A stretch of DNA of 64,000 bases from Aquilonibacter sp963837195 (GTDB taxonomy: Bacteria > Vulcanimicrobiota > Vulcanimicrobiia > Vulcanimicrobiales > Vulcanimicrobiaceae): assembly GCA_963837195.1 (NCBI GenBank), contig CAWIMO010000006.1, positions 434,001 through 498,000 on the forward strand, written 5' to 3'. The notes under the pieces are model-generated. The model was not told the origin of the DNA. It worked only from the letters and a program-made list of their open reading frames with translations, and searched no databases. Made by a program: the position numbers and the translations under genes. Positions 33,250 to 40,212 of the stretch are shown piece by piece. Position 1 is the stretch's first letter; the number at the start of each line of letters is the position of its first letter.

Positions 33250-34088
33250 AGGCCTTGCAGCAGCTCGGCCTTTCTCAACGCGAAGCCTGCAAGAGTGTTC
33301 GAGCGCGACGTCGTTCTTCGCGAGAATCGCCCAGCACAAAGGCGCAGCATGATGCATTGCTCGCGCTGCGTTTGACCGAAGTTGCGCAAGCACACGCCGA
33401 GCACGGTTGCCGGCGGCTCTACAACGATTACGAGCGCGATGCCACCGACGGCGATGAGTACATGAACTACAAGCGGTTTCGCCGGATTTATCGCCTTGCG
33501 GGGCTGCAGATGGGCCGTCGCCGCCGCCGCGGTCGAGCGAAACTGGTTCGTGGGCGCTGCCTGCGCCGCGCGACGCGACCGTTTGAAGGATGGACGCTCG
33601 ATTTCATTCACGACCGGCTCTTCAACGGGCGCGCGTTTCGCGGCCTGACGATCATGGATGAATTCAGCCGGTCCGGTTTGGCCCTTGAGCTTGCATTTTC
33701 GTTCCCAAGCCGTTCGGTCACCGCAACGCTCGACGATCTCGCCGAAACGTACGGCTATCCGAAATATCTGCGGATCGACAATGGCACGGAACTGACGTCG
33801 AAAATCATGCAGCAATGGTCAGAGGATCACTGCGTCGAGCTCCTCTTCATTCAGCCCGGCAAACCAACGCAGAATGCTTACATCGAATCGTTCAACTCAC
33901 GTGTCCGATCGGAGTTCTTAAACGCGCATTGGTTTCGATCGCTTCTCGAAGCACGAACCGCCGCCGACGCATGGAAGCATTCCTACAACACCACGCACGC
34001 GCACAGCGCGCTCGACTACCGTACACCCGAGGAGTTCCTCGCAACCTACGAAACTACGCCAATCCCACAGGAATCACTGGCAGCGTAA
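33219..34088 (+). CDS. IS3-family transposase OrfB (DDE integrase core)
   Basis: 289 residues from ATG 33219. The rve-type catalytic triad is visible as Asp in GWTLDFIHDRL, Asp in YLRIDNGTEL and Glu in NAYIESFNSRVRSE, 35 residues after the second Asp as usual. The chain ends with DYRTPEEFLA, common in this group. It is expressed either alone or as the OrfAB fusion; it catalyses cut-out and insertion of the IS. Confidence 0.93.
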   Translation: MEPSRRAEAVKALQQLGLSQREACKSVRARRRSSRESPSTKAQHDALLALRLTEVAQAHAEHGCRRLYNDYERDATDGDEYMNYKRFRRIYRLAGLQMGRRRRRGRAKLVRGRCLRRATRPFEGWTLDFIHDRLFNGRAFRGLTIMDEFSRSGLALELAFSFPSRSVTATLDDLAETYGYPKYLRIDNGTELTSKIMQQWSEDHCVELLFIQPGKPTQNAYIESFNSRVRSEFLNAHWFRSLLEARTAADAWKHSYNTTHAHSALDYRTPEEFLATYETTPIPQESLAA

Positions 34089-34410
34089 CGGGTCCGAGCC
34101 CACACGCTCCATCGTCACGTTGCTTCGCCACATGGGTGAACTCGTCACCCTTCATATAGAGAGCGATCTTTTCAAATCCCGGCTCTAGACTCGCCCCGTC
34201 CCTGTCAAGAGGGCCGCCGCAGTGCTCGTAACCGTACATCCTAAATACCGTAGCAAACTCATTGAACGACTCAACAAGCTGCGGCCCAGGCCAAAAAAAC
34301 ATTTGCCTAGGCCACATTGCACGTTCGTTAACGTCTAAAGCATACGAGCAACAGTTCGTCTCTTTGTCGCAGTCGCTCGTTTTTTCCCACGGCACCCGAG
34401 TCGTGCTTCG

Positions 34411-34986
34411 CTAGTCAAGATAGCCGCGAGCGCGGCCCCAATCTTTCCAGGATCGAACCATTACGAGCACCCGACCCCAATCGCGTTCCGGGACTGGGTT
34501 TTCGCCCGTGAGGTCGTTAAGGACCGTCATCCAGACTACGGGGTACTCGTCAATGCGCCGCAAGATTCTTGGCACAACGTCAGCGGCTCCAATTTCCTTG
34601 AGCGCCGCAACGCTTGGATGCCGCAACATTTGGTTAGGGTTACTAAGGACGCGCGTTTCCCTTTCCAACGGTTCGGCTAATGCAAGAAAGCGCGCCGCAC
34701 GGAACGCGCGTAACCGCGCCGTACGTTCATGCTCAGGTATCTCGACGACCGAGGGCGCGCCCACTACTTGAACCAGTGCCAGTCCCTGCGGTAAAGCTTG
34801 AAGGGATGGAGAGATTTGTACGGTAGACGGCGTGCCGACGGGTGACCAGCCTTCAACGGTCCTCGGCGTTGCTAGCATCGGCTGCAGAAACCGTTCGATA
34901 AGGTAAGCCGAGTTCTGAAAGTCTCCCCATCCAACGGACGGGGTTGCGATCTTCTGGTCGGGATAACCAGCGGCCGTGTCGGGCAT
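34411..34986 (-). CDS. Cargo operon gene 2, conserved C-terminal HPxxxxI..G-type domain
   Basis: 191 residues, soluble. The C-terminal third (HPSVAALKEIGAADVVPRIL ... VWMTVLNDLTGENPVPERDW ... WKDWGRARGY) follows a pattern I recall in uncharacterised proteins of the form HPaYxxIixlG..a.p.iLr.l...p..W...L..ItGe.Pvp...G....m...W..WGr..GY. The N-terminal part is Pro/Val-rich without a recognised fold. It starts 2 bp after gene 1 stops and ends 15 bp before the interrupted gene. Function unknown; the repeated pairing with a DUF7689-like gene suggests a module. Confidence 0.68.
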   Translation of the reverse strand: MPDTAAGYPDQKIATPSVGWGDFQNSAYLIERFLQPMLATPRTVEGWSPVGTPSTVQISPSLQALPQGLALVQVVGAPSVVEIPEHERTARLRAFRAARFLALAEPLERETRVLSNPNQMLRHPSVAALKEIGAADVVPRILRRIDEYPVVWMTVLNDLTGENPVPERDWGRVLVMVRSWKDWGRARGYLD

Positions 34987-34988
34987 GG

Positions 34989-35651
34989 CTAGTTTACCCC
35001 TTCTACCGCAAGACCCAAGATGGTCAACAGTTCGACCTCATCGCGGTGCAATATTTCACCCATTTCCAGAAACGGCGTACCCGCCGCAAAATTGCGAAAA
35101 AGTCGCAGGAAGAACGCGTCCGGGAAATAGGCGGACGCATCTACTAAAAGGCGGCGATCTTGCGTGTTGTATGTGAAGCCGCTTGATATTAGGTTCGCGC
35201 CACTTGATTCGCGCAAGGCTCGTGGGATAAATTGCTGAGTCAGGTCGCTCAAGGATACGCCCTGAGGCGACACATGTATATCGAGCACGGTCTCGTACCT
35301 GTCGTACTGCATCGCAGTTGCGGAGCGGACAGCCGCTGTTCCCGCTTCGATAATTTTTGCAACTACACCCATCTCTTCCCAAGCGGGGTTTGTGATGTTC
35401 AGACTCACGCCTGACATTGCGACGCGAAAATTGTATCGCGCGAGAACTGAAAACAAAATGCCTTGCTGGCTGAAGTTCGGGGCGAACAGCGTTTCGGAAA
35501 CCTGCTCCAGGGAGATTTTCCACTCTTTAAATGCGCGGAACGCGGCTTCCACGATTGGCCCGCTATTGCGCCATTGGGCAACGATGGGCTCCTGGAATAC
35601 GGCGCGGTACTCGAAGGCTGACGCACGAATGATGGCCGGAGTGGCGGGCAT
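34989..35651 (-). CDS. Cargo operon gene 1, unknown function
   Basis: 220 residues, soluble, mixed alpha/beta (ILFSVLARYNFRVAMSGVSL, VLDIHVSPQGVSLSDLTQQF). No known domain recognised; the overall layout is vaguely like TIGR04255-type sporadic proteins. ATG 35651 is supported by AAGGGGG 4 nt upstream; a start 17 codons upstream lacks one. It heads the operon, with a 245-bp divergent promoter region shared with the wHTH-like gene. Confidence 0.62.
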   Translation of the reverse strand: MPATPAIIRASAFEYRAVFQEPIVAQWRNSGPIVEAAFRAFKEWKISLEQVSETLFAPNFSQQGILFSVLARYNFRVAMSGVSLNITNPAWEEMGVVAKIIEAGTAAVRSATAMQYDRYETVLDIHVSPQGVSLSDLTQQFIPRALRESSGANLISSGFTYNTQDRRLLVDASAYFPDAFFLRLFRNFAAGTPFLEMGEILHRDEVELLTILGLAVEGVN

Positions 35652-35896
35652 CGAACCCCCTTGAGATAGCCTGCTTAGACGTTTAGGCTTTGCGTTGATC
35701 ACCTGTAGCCCCTTTTACCCTATAGCCACCGCGCGGCGCTTCGAACTCTGCCGTGCGCGATTCCCAGCTCTCGCAGATAAAGGGCGCAAAGCTCGGAGTC
35801 GAATAGGGTCCATAGTCATCCAAGTGCCCAGCGGCGACCGCGCTTGGGCCGTGTGTTAAAGAGTGATATGGGTTTGAGCCCGCTACGGAGGCAAGG
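35652..35896. promoter_or_regulatory. Divergent intergenic region of the cargo operon
   Basis: 245 bp between the cargo operon (leftward) and the wHTH-like gene (rightward), locally AT-richer than the chromosome. A loose inverted pair CCCTAT/ATAGGG is present (near 35718 and 35804). It must contain both promoters; no clean -35/-10 pair could be picked by eye. Confidence 0.35.
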
Positions 35897-36346
35897 ATGA
35901 CCCAGCAACACCCTTCTTATAAAATCCTGAAAGCATTGTGGCTCGGGCCACTCGTCGCGAGCGACATTGCGAAGAATGTCGGCATCACCACGAAGGTTGC
36001 CGTCGTCTATCTCAACGATCTGGCCCAAAAGTCGTACATAGCTGGTGATGGAAACCTCATGGGCTTCTATGCGATCACCACTGCAGGCCGCAACGCGGCG
36101 TTAGCCGCCGACGTTATCTCGTTCGAACTATTCGCTGAATGTGTCGGGCAACCGCACGCGACCGCAGAAACGGTTTCGCTCGATCTTGGCGATGGGCAGG
36201 CGCACTTCGCGAATAAGGCCGTACTCGATTGCGGTTGCATCGCGTATCAACCGCAACCCCCAGACCTGACCCCGAGAATTCGTGTAAAACCTTGCGGCGA
36301 GGATCACGCCAACCTATTGCGATCTCTGTGGGGATTTGAGTTCTAA
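35897..36346 (+). CDS. Winged-helix-like protein, possible regulator of the cargo operon
   Basis: 149 residues. The first 70 (YKILKALWLGPLVASDIAKN, VGITTKVAVVYLNDLAQKSY, then a GFYAITTAGRNAAL wing-like stretch) look like a MarR/PadR-type winged helix that reads DNA. The C-terminal half (FANKAVLDCGCIAYQPQP) contains two close cysteines that could bind metal. Start with AAGGAT upstream. Divergent position suggests control of the cassette, which is an inference. Confidence 0.6.
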   Translation: MTQQHPSYKILKALWLGPLVASDIAKNVGITTKVAVVYLNDLAQKSYIAGDGNLMGFYAITTAGRNAALAADVISFELFAECVGQPHATAETVSLDLGDGQAHFANKAVLDCGCIAYQPQPPDLTPRIRVKPCGEDHANLLRSLWGFEF

Positions 36347-36579
36347 CTTGCCACGCGGTTCGCACATGGGTGCTTGCCGGGCTCTCCCTGCTGCCTGCGC
36401 GATTTGCCAAGCCTTTGCGGCGTGGATTCTCTGTCTCTCTGGCCGGCAATGGATGGTTGCACTTTGGTTGCAGTCGCCCATGTACGACAAAGGCTCCCAG
36501 TGTCTATTGGTGACGTGAGAGCCTTGATTCTCTTTCGTCGGTGACCGCCTGTAACCGTCAGTGTCGGCCGACCTTGGCA
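36347..36579. other. Right-end non-coding region of the element
   Basis: 233 bp between the wHTH gene and the right core repeat. It holds the right arm-type repeat and an AAGGCTC...GAGCCTT dyad (about 36490-36526) that could form a hairpin or a factor-binding site. No gene seen. Confidence 0.45.
36455..36476 (+). repeat. Putative integrase arm-type site, right
   Basis: GGTTGCACTTT plus GGTTGCAGTCG, differing at one base from 30328-30349 and in the same orientation, about 100 bp inside the right core repeat. Confidence 0.6.
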
Positions 36580-36621
36580 TTTGCAGAGCCCTGCCTTACC
36601 ACTTGGCTACGTCGCCGCACT
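36580..36621. repeat. Right attachment repeat with tRNA-Cys 5' fragment
   Basis: Identical to 30212-30253. Positions 36580-36616 correspond to tRNA-Cys nucleotides 1-37 (minus strand) with no 3' half, so this is not a functional tRNA. It is the original chromosomal 5' half, now 35 bp downstream of tRNA-Gly. Confidence 0.9.
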
Positions 36622-36653
36622 GGTTCCAACAAAGGATCCATCACCGTGGTTGC

Positions 36654-36727
36654 TGGAGCGGGTAGTGGGAATCGAACCCACGCATCAACCTTGGGAAGGT
36701 CGCAGGCTACCATTACATCATACCCGC
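36654..36727 (-). tRNA. tRNA-Gly (anticodon CCC)
   Basis: Cloverleaf with acceptor GCGGGTA/TACCCGC, anticodon stem CGACC/GGTTG around TTCCCAA (CCC), T stem GTGGG/CCCAC around TTCGATT, and an encoded CCA. Before the element inserted, tRNA-Cys would have followed it by about 40 bp on the same strand. Confidence 0.95.
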
Positions 36728-36788
36728 GAACCACGGCAGGCCGCCGATTCGGTGCAGGCCGCGACGCGTCCTGGCGGAAGGACTGCCG

Positions 36789-37604
36789 GTGATGACGTGG
36801 GTGTACGATCTCCCCGCCTGGCTGGTGTGCATCCTGTTTATCGGCGGCACCAGCGCATTCGCAGCGGCCGGCTTACTTCTCGCGCGCAGCCCGCGCACCG
36901 GCAAGCTGCGCGTGGCCGCAAACGACTTCGCCGGACCGATCATGGCGACGCTCGGAACGATTCTGGCGGTCATGCTCTCGTTCATGGTCATCACGGTGTG
37001 GCAAGAGTACGACCAATCGGCGCAGATCGTGCAGACCGAAGCCGACGAGATATCCAATCTCTATCATGAGGTCTCGGTTTTTCCTCAACCATTGCGCGAT
37101 CAGACGCACGCGGCAATCGAGCACTACGTAGACGTCGTGGTCGACAAAGAGTGGCCCCAAATGCGCCTCGGGTCCGAGAGCGCTGCTGCCCATCGCGCTG
37201 CGTTACAAGTCGTGACCTTGATCGAATCGTACAATCCGAAAACGTTGGGTCAGCAAACGGCGCAGGCCGACGCACTGAACCATGCGCACGCGTTTATGGA
37301 TGCGCGCGGGGAACGGCTCTTCCAAAATCAGCAATCGGTGCCGCCGCTCTTGTGGGTGATGATGATTTTCGTCGCCGCGGTCACCTTGGGCTCGTCGTAC
37401 TTCTTCTACGTTCAAGACGTGCGCGCTCATCTTGTCATGACCGCTGCCGTCGGCGCGGTAATCGGCGCAATCTTCGTCGTCATCGCTGAGCTCGATCTTC
37501 CGTTTCGCGGCGATCTACAGATTCCGCCCAGCGCGTTCCAACACGATTACGCGACCTTCCTTGACGACCCGGTGCCGACGCCGACGCCGAGATCGCTCCC
37601 TTAG
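36789..37604 (+). CDS. DUF4239 (bestrophin-like) membrane protein
   Basis: 271 residues with two TM segments near the N terminus (about 10-30 and 52-70: ATLGTILAVMLSFMVITVWQ), a helical periplasmic or cytoplasmic region (EYDQSAQIVQTEADEISNLY), then two more at about 186-235, and a GDLQIPPSAF tail. This matches the DUF4239 layout, often called bestrophin-like. Possible channel; function unproven. GTG 36789 or ATG 36792 both follow GGAAGGA. Confidence 0.75.
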   Translation: MMTWVYDLPAWLVCILFIGGTSAFAAAGLLLARSPRTGKLRVAANDFAGPIMATLGTILAVMLSFMVITVWQEYDQSAQIVQTEADEISNLYHEVSVFPQPLRDQTHAAIEHYVDVVVDKEWPQMRLGSESAAAHRAALQVVTLIESYNPKTLGQQTAQADALNHAHAFMDARGERLFQNQQSVPPLLWVMMIFVAAVTLGSSYFFYVQDVRAHLVMTAAVGAVIGAIFVVIAELDLPFRGDLQIPPSAFQHDYATFLDDPVPTPTPRSLP

Positions 37605-38263
37605 CTAAGGATGTTCACCGAGCGAGCCAAGATCAGCGCGACGGTGACGAACGAGATCAATGACTCGCCGAGCATGAGCATCTTCGCCGTCCGGGTCAGC
37701 GGCATCGTATCGGTCGGACTCACCGCCAGTGCGTTGGTAAACGATAGGTAGAGATAGTCGATAAACATTGGACGCCAGTGTTGCGGATTGACGCCGGTAA
37801 TGCGATTGGGGTCGATCGACATCTGCGGAAAAAGAAAGTCGATCGACGGTGTGACGCAAGCCGACGCATATTGATCGCGGTCGAAGGGACCTTCGCCGTC
37901 GAGCTCCCAAAACCACAGCGCAAACACGATGATGTTGGTCAGCCAGATCGCGCCGCCATACTCGAGCAGCTCTTGCGCCGAGAGCCCGTGACCGCGCGCA
38001 TGCGAATTCACTAAGTCGTCGATCAGCAACACCACCGACACGACATTGAAAAAGTTCAGCACGGCACACAACAGGATTGAGAGGGCTCGCACAAGCCGGC
38101 CTTGGCTCAGTTTCGTCGGCGCCAGCGCGACCAACGGCAGTAGAATCACCGCGACCAGCGCCGGGACGACCCATACCGGGCCGATCGTCAGCCTGGCCGG
38201 CAGGACGATATAGAGCGCCACGGCTACGAACACCGCGATGCGGGCCTGAAAACGGTCTGTCAC
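37601..38263 (-). CDS. DUF1345-like integral membrane protein
   Basis: 220 residues with about six TM segments, starting ARIAVFVAVALYIVLP. The signature-like stretch is FIDYLYLSFTNALAVSPTDT followed by MPLTRTAKMLMLGESLISF, similar to DUF1345 or ion-channel-like membrane proteins. Convergent with the DUF4239 gene, overlapping by 4 bp. Function unknown. Confidence 0.65.
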   Translation of the reverse strand: MTDRFQARIAVFVAVALYIVLPARLTIGPVWVVPALVAVILLPLVALAPTKLSQGRLVRALSILLCAVLNFFNVVSVVLLIDDLVNSHARGHGLSAQELLEYGGAIWLTNIIVFALWFWELDGEGPFDRDQYASACVTPSIDFLFPQMSIDPNRITGVNPQHWRPMFIDYLYLSFTNALAVSPTDTMPLTRTAKMLMLGESLISFVTVALILARSVNILS

Positions 38264-38322
38264 GCAGCGTCGGTTCGCGCGCGTTCAGCAACCGCCTTCG
38301 GATGCCACGCGTTCTAGGGACT

Positions 38323-38676
38323 ATGGCTACTGATTTTCGAGACGGCAAGACCTTTCCACGGCGCGGACGCGACGCAATCGACGGCGTGCTGTGGCTCAAA
38401 CGGGTCTCTGATAAGGCGCGTGCCGCTGCCGCCGGCACGATCTTCGACTACATCTATCCGTGCCCGATGGACAAAGGTGTCATGGAACGCTGGGGCATCA
38501 CGCCCAGCGAATTCGAGGGCGCAATCGGAAAGTATAAGACGGACGACGAACTCGTCGGGTGGTTGCGCGGGCGCGTTCCAAAGGATCACATTGCGCGGGC
38601 AAACGATTGGCTGTTAAACGAAAAGATCGAGAACCTCGATCGGCAAGACGCAGAGGAAGGAGTAGCAGTTGGGTGA
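38323..38676 (+). CDS. DUF5069 family protein
   Basis: 117 residues. PRRGRDAIDGVLWLKRVSDK and GTIFDYIYPCPMDKGVMERW are hallmarks of DUF5069, small proteins of unknown function. ATG 38323 is chosen; an earlier open frame is a shadow of the opposite-strand gene. It overlaps the following hydrolase gene by 8 bp. Confidence 0.8.
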   Translation: MATDFRDGKTFPRRGRDAIDGVLWLKRVSDKARAAAAGTIFDYIYPCPMDKGVMERWGITPSEFEGAIGKYKTDDELVGWLRGRVPKDHIARANDWLLNEKIENLDRQDAEEGVAVG

Positions 38677-39358
38677 GATGATCGAGTTTCCGCGCCCGGA
38701 CGGAAAGACGGCTCCGGGATACTACTCGGCACCGTCCGGCGCGGCTAATGCGCCGGGCGTCGTGATGCTCGAGGAGTGGTGGGGCGTCACCGACCACATC
38801 AAACACACCGCCGACGCGCTCGCGTCCGCCGGCTTTCGGGTGCTCGTTCCCGATCTCTACCGCGGGCGCGTGGCAGCGGTTGGTGACGAAGCCAACCATT
38901 TGATGCAAGGACTCGACTTTGGCGATGCCGCGACGCAAGACGCCCGTGGCGCCGCGCAATACCTCAAATCGACCGGCTCCAAGAAGGTGGGCGTCATCGG
39001 GTTCTGCATGGGCGGAGCGCTAACGATTCTCGCCGCAATGTACGATCCCGAATTCGACGCGGCGGTCACGTTTTACGGCTATCCGCCAGCCGAAGCCGGC
39101 GACGTCGGCCAGATCAAAATTCCCCTACAAGGGCATTGGGCGCTGCAAGACGAGCACTTCGGCATCGCGGGCGTCGATACGATCGAAGCGCGGCTCAAAG
39201 AGGCGGGCGTGCCGCACGAGTTCTATCGGTACGACGCGAAGCACGCCTTTCACAATCCGAATCAGCCCGGACACGCCGGCCTCGGTAACTATAACGCGGA
39301 ACTCGGGAAGCAGGCGTGGCAACGCTCCGTCGACTTCCTCAAATCACACCTAAACTAG
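38669..39358 (+). CDS. Dienelactone hydrolase family protein
   Basis: 229-residue alpha/beta hydrolase. The DLH triad is visible: nucleophile Cys in GFCMGGAL, His in DAKHAFHNPNQPG and an Asp region before it; the Glu of EEWWG is the usual partner of the Cys. It hydrolyses dienelactones or related esters. A TTG at 38669 has GAAGGAG 6 nt upstream and is taken as start; ATG 38678 is possible. Confidence 0.87.
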   Translation: MGEMIEFPRPDGKTAPGYYSAPSGAANAPGVVMLEEWWGVTDHIKHTADALASAGFRVLVPDLYRGRVAAVGDEANHLMQGLDFGDAATQDARGAAQYLKSTGSKKVGVIGFCMGGALTILAAMYDPEFDAAVTFYGYPPAEAGDVGQIKIPLQGHWALQDEHFGIAGVDTIEARLKEAGVPHEFYRYDAKHAFHNPNQPGHAGLGNYNAELGKQAWQRSVDFLKSHLN

Positions 39359-40174
39359 CTACTTGCTGAATAACGTTCCGGCATTGACGGGCGCGCTGCG
39401 AAGCGCGCCCTGTTCCAATCCCCACTTCTTCAAGAGCGCGTCGTAGGTGCCGTCGTCGATTACGGCATGCAGCGCCGTGACGATGCGCGCGCGCAGTTCC
39501 GCGTTGCCCTTGGGCACCGCGATGCCGTATGGGACCAGGTCGAACTGACGCCCCGCGACTTCATACCGGTGGTCGTTGGTCTTGGCGAGGTAGGCGACAA
39601 CCGGAAAATCGGTGACGTGTACGTCGGACTTGCCGTCTTTGAATGCATCGAAAGCCTGATCGTCGGTCGCGAACTCGATCAACTTGATCGGCGCCAGACC
39701 CACGGCCGCGCAGTGCTTCGATGTTTCGTTCAGCTCGGTCTCCTGCGACGTACCGCGCTGCACGTCGACACGCAGTCCGCATAGGCCGCTAACGTCGAAA
39801 ATGTGCCTGGGATTTCCCGCGGGGACCAGCATGCCGCTACCGGCGAGGAGGTAGTCGACGAAATCAACCTGCGATTCGCGTGCACGCGTGTCGGAGATCG
39901 CCGAGATGCCCACATCGAACGTGCCGGTGCGCACCGCGTGGAGGACGTCGTCGAAGGTGTGATTGCTAATCGCGACCGGCTCGCCAAGTTGGGCGGCTAA
40001 TGCGTGCGCGAGATCGACATCGAAACCTTCCATCTGGTGGCTCGGTCCGTAGAATTCGAGCGGCGCGTACGAGACGTCGGAGGCCACTTTGAGTTCGGAA
40101 GCGGCCGTAGCGGCAACGCACACGGAAAACAGCGCCGCCAACATGGCGACGATCGCGCGAGAAAAGCAGTTCAT
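39359..40174 (-). CDS. Extracellular solute-binding protein, family 3
   Basis: 271 residues with a signal peptide (MNCFSRAIVAMLAALFSVCV...) and the bilobed amino-acid-binding fold: YAPLEFYGPSHQMEGFDVDL, DVGISAISDTRARESQVDFV, GLRVDVQRGTSQETEL, YGIAVPKGNAEL and a final LLKKWGLE. No permease or ATPase is adjacent, so it either serves transporters elsewhere or acts as a sensor. ATG 40174 exposes the signal; the longer frame does not. Confidence 0.88.
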   Translation of the reverse strand: MNCFSRAIVAMLAALFSVCVAATAASELKVASDVSYAPLEFYGPSHQMEGFDVDLAHALAAQLGEPVAISNHTFDDVLHAVRTGTFDVGISAISDTRARESQVDFVDYLLAGSGMLVPAGNPRHIFDVSGLCGLRVDVQRGTSQETELNETSKHCAAVGLAPIKLIEFATDDQAFDAFKDGKSDVHVTDFPVVAYLAKTNDHRYEVAGRQFDLVPYGIAVPKGNAELRARIVTALHAVIDDGTYDALLKKWGLEQGALRSAPVNAGTLFSK

Positions 40175-40212
40175 GGTGGGGTTATCGGCACGGGGCGCCC
40201 AAAACATCGAGT

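Larger units (their letters stand above)
32882..34102 (+). mobile_element. IS3-family insertion sequence, IS407-like, 1221 bp
   Basis: Ends are perfect 12-bp inverted repeats TGGGCTCGGACC and GGTCCGAGCCCA, flanked by a 4-bp direct repeat CACG (32878-32881 and 34103-34106). It holds two overlapping genes in the -1 relation typical of the family. The 4-bp duplication and OrfA start (MRKSRFTESQIVQIL) point to the IS407 group. Both frames and ends look intact, so it may still be mobile and is probably a recent arrival. Confidence 0.92.
32622..34395 (-). pseudogene. DUF7689-like cargo gene interrupted by an IS3-family element
   Basis: The N-terminal part runs 34395-34103 from a GTG and the C-terminal part 32877-32622. 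Removing the IS (32882-34102) and one copy of the 4-bp CACG duplication gives a continuous 182-residue frame across the junction: THVAKQRDDGA joined to WTSKLGGDIDIRHDT. That motif, with an upstream LEPGFEKIALY, matches a family I recall as DUF7689-like (pattern THxAxQ..DGxWTSKLG...DI.H). Function unknown. It begins 15 bp after the second cargo gene and ends overlapping the fourth. The insertion should inactivate it and may reduce expression of the fourth gene. Confidence 0.8.
30212..36621. mobile_element. Integrated genetic element in tRNA-Cys, about 6.4 kb
   Basis: Bounded by identical 42-bp direct repeats (30212-30253 and 36580-36621) that cover the 5' half of tRNA-Cys plus 5 bases upstream. 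It contains a tyrosine recombinase next to the left side, putative arm-type repeats inside each end, genes with no core function, and lower-looking GC than its flanks. The recombinase is N-terminally truncated and an IS has inserted in the cargo, so the element is probably decayed. No plasmid replication, conjugation or phage structural genes are present. Confidence 0.88.

Noticed and set aside
32622..33815. A 397-residue minus-strand frame across the IS
   Set aside because: Its N-terminal two thirds is antisense to the IS transposase; only 32622-32877 is real coding, as the 3' part of the interrupted cargo gene.
33815..34159. Plus-strand frame at the right end of the IS
   Set aside because: Out of frame with OrfB and covers the same codons; it crosses the IS terminal repeat.
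36580..36616. Second tRNA-Cys gene
   Set aside because: Only nucleotides 1-37 are present; no 3' half or T arm follows, so it is an att fragment.
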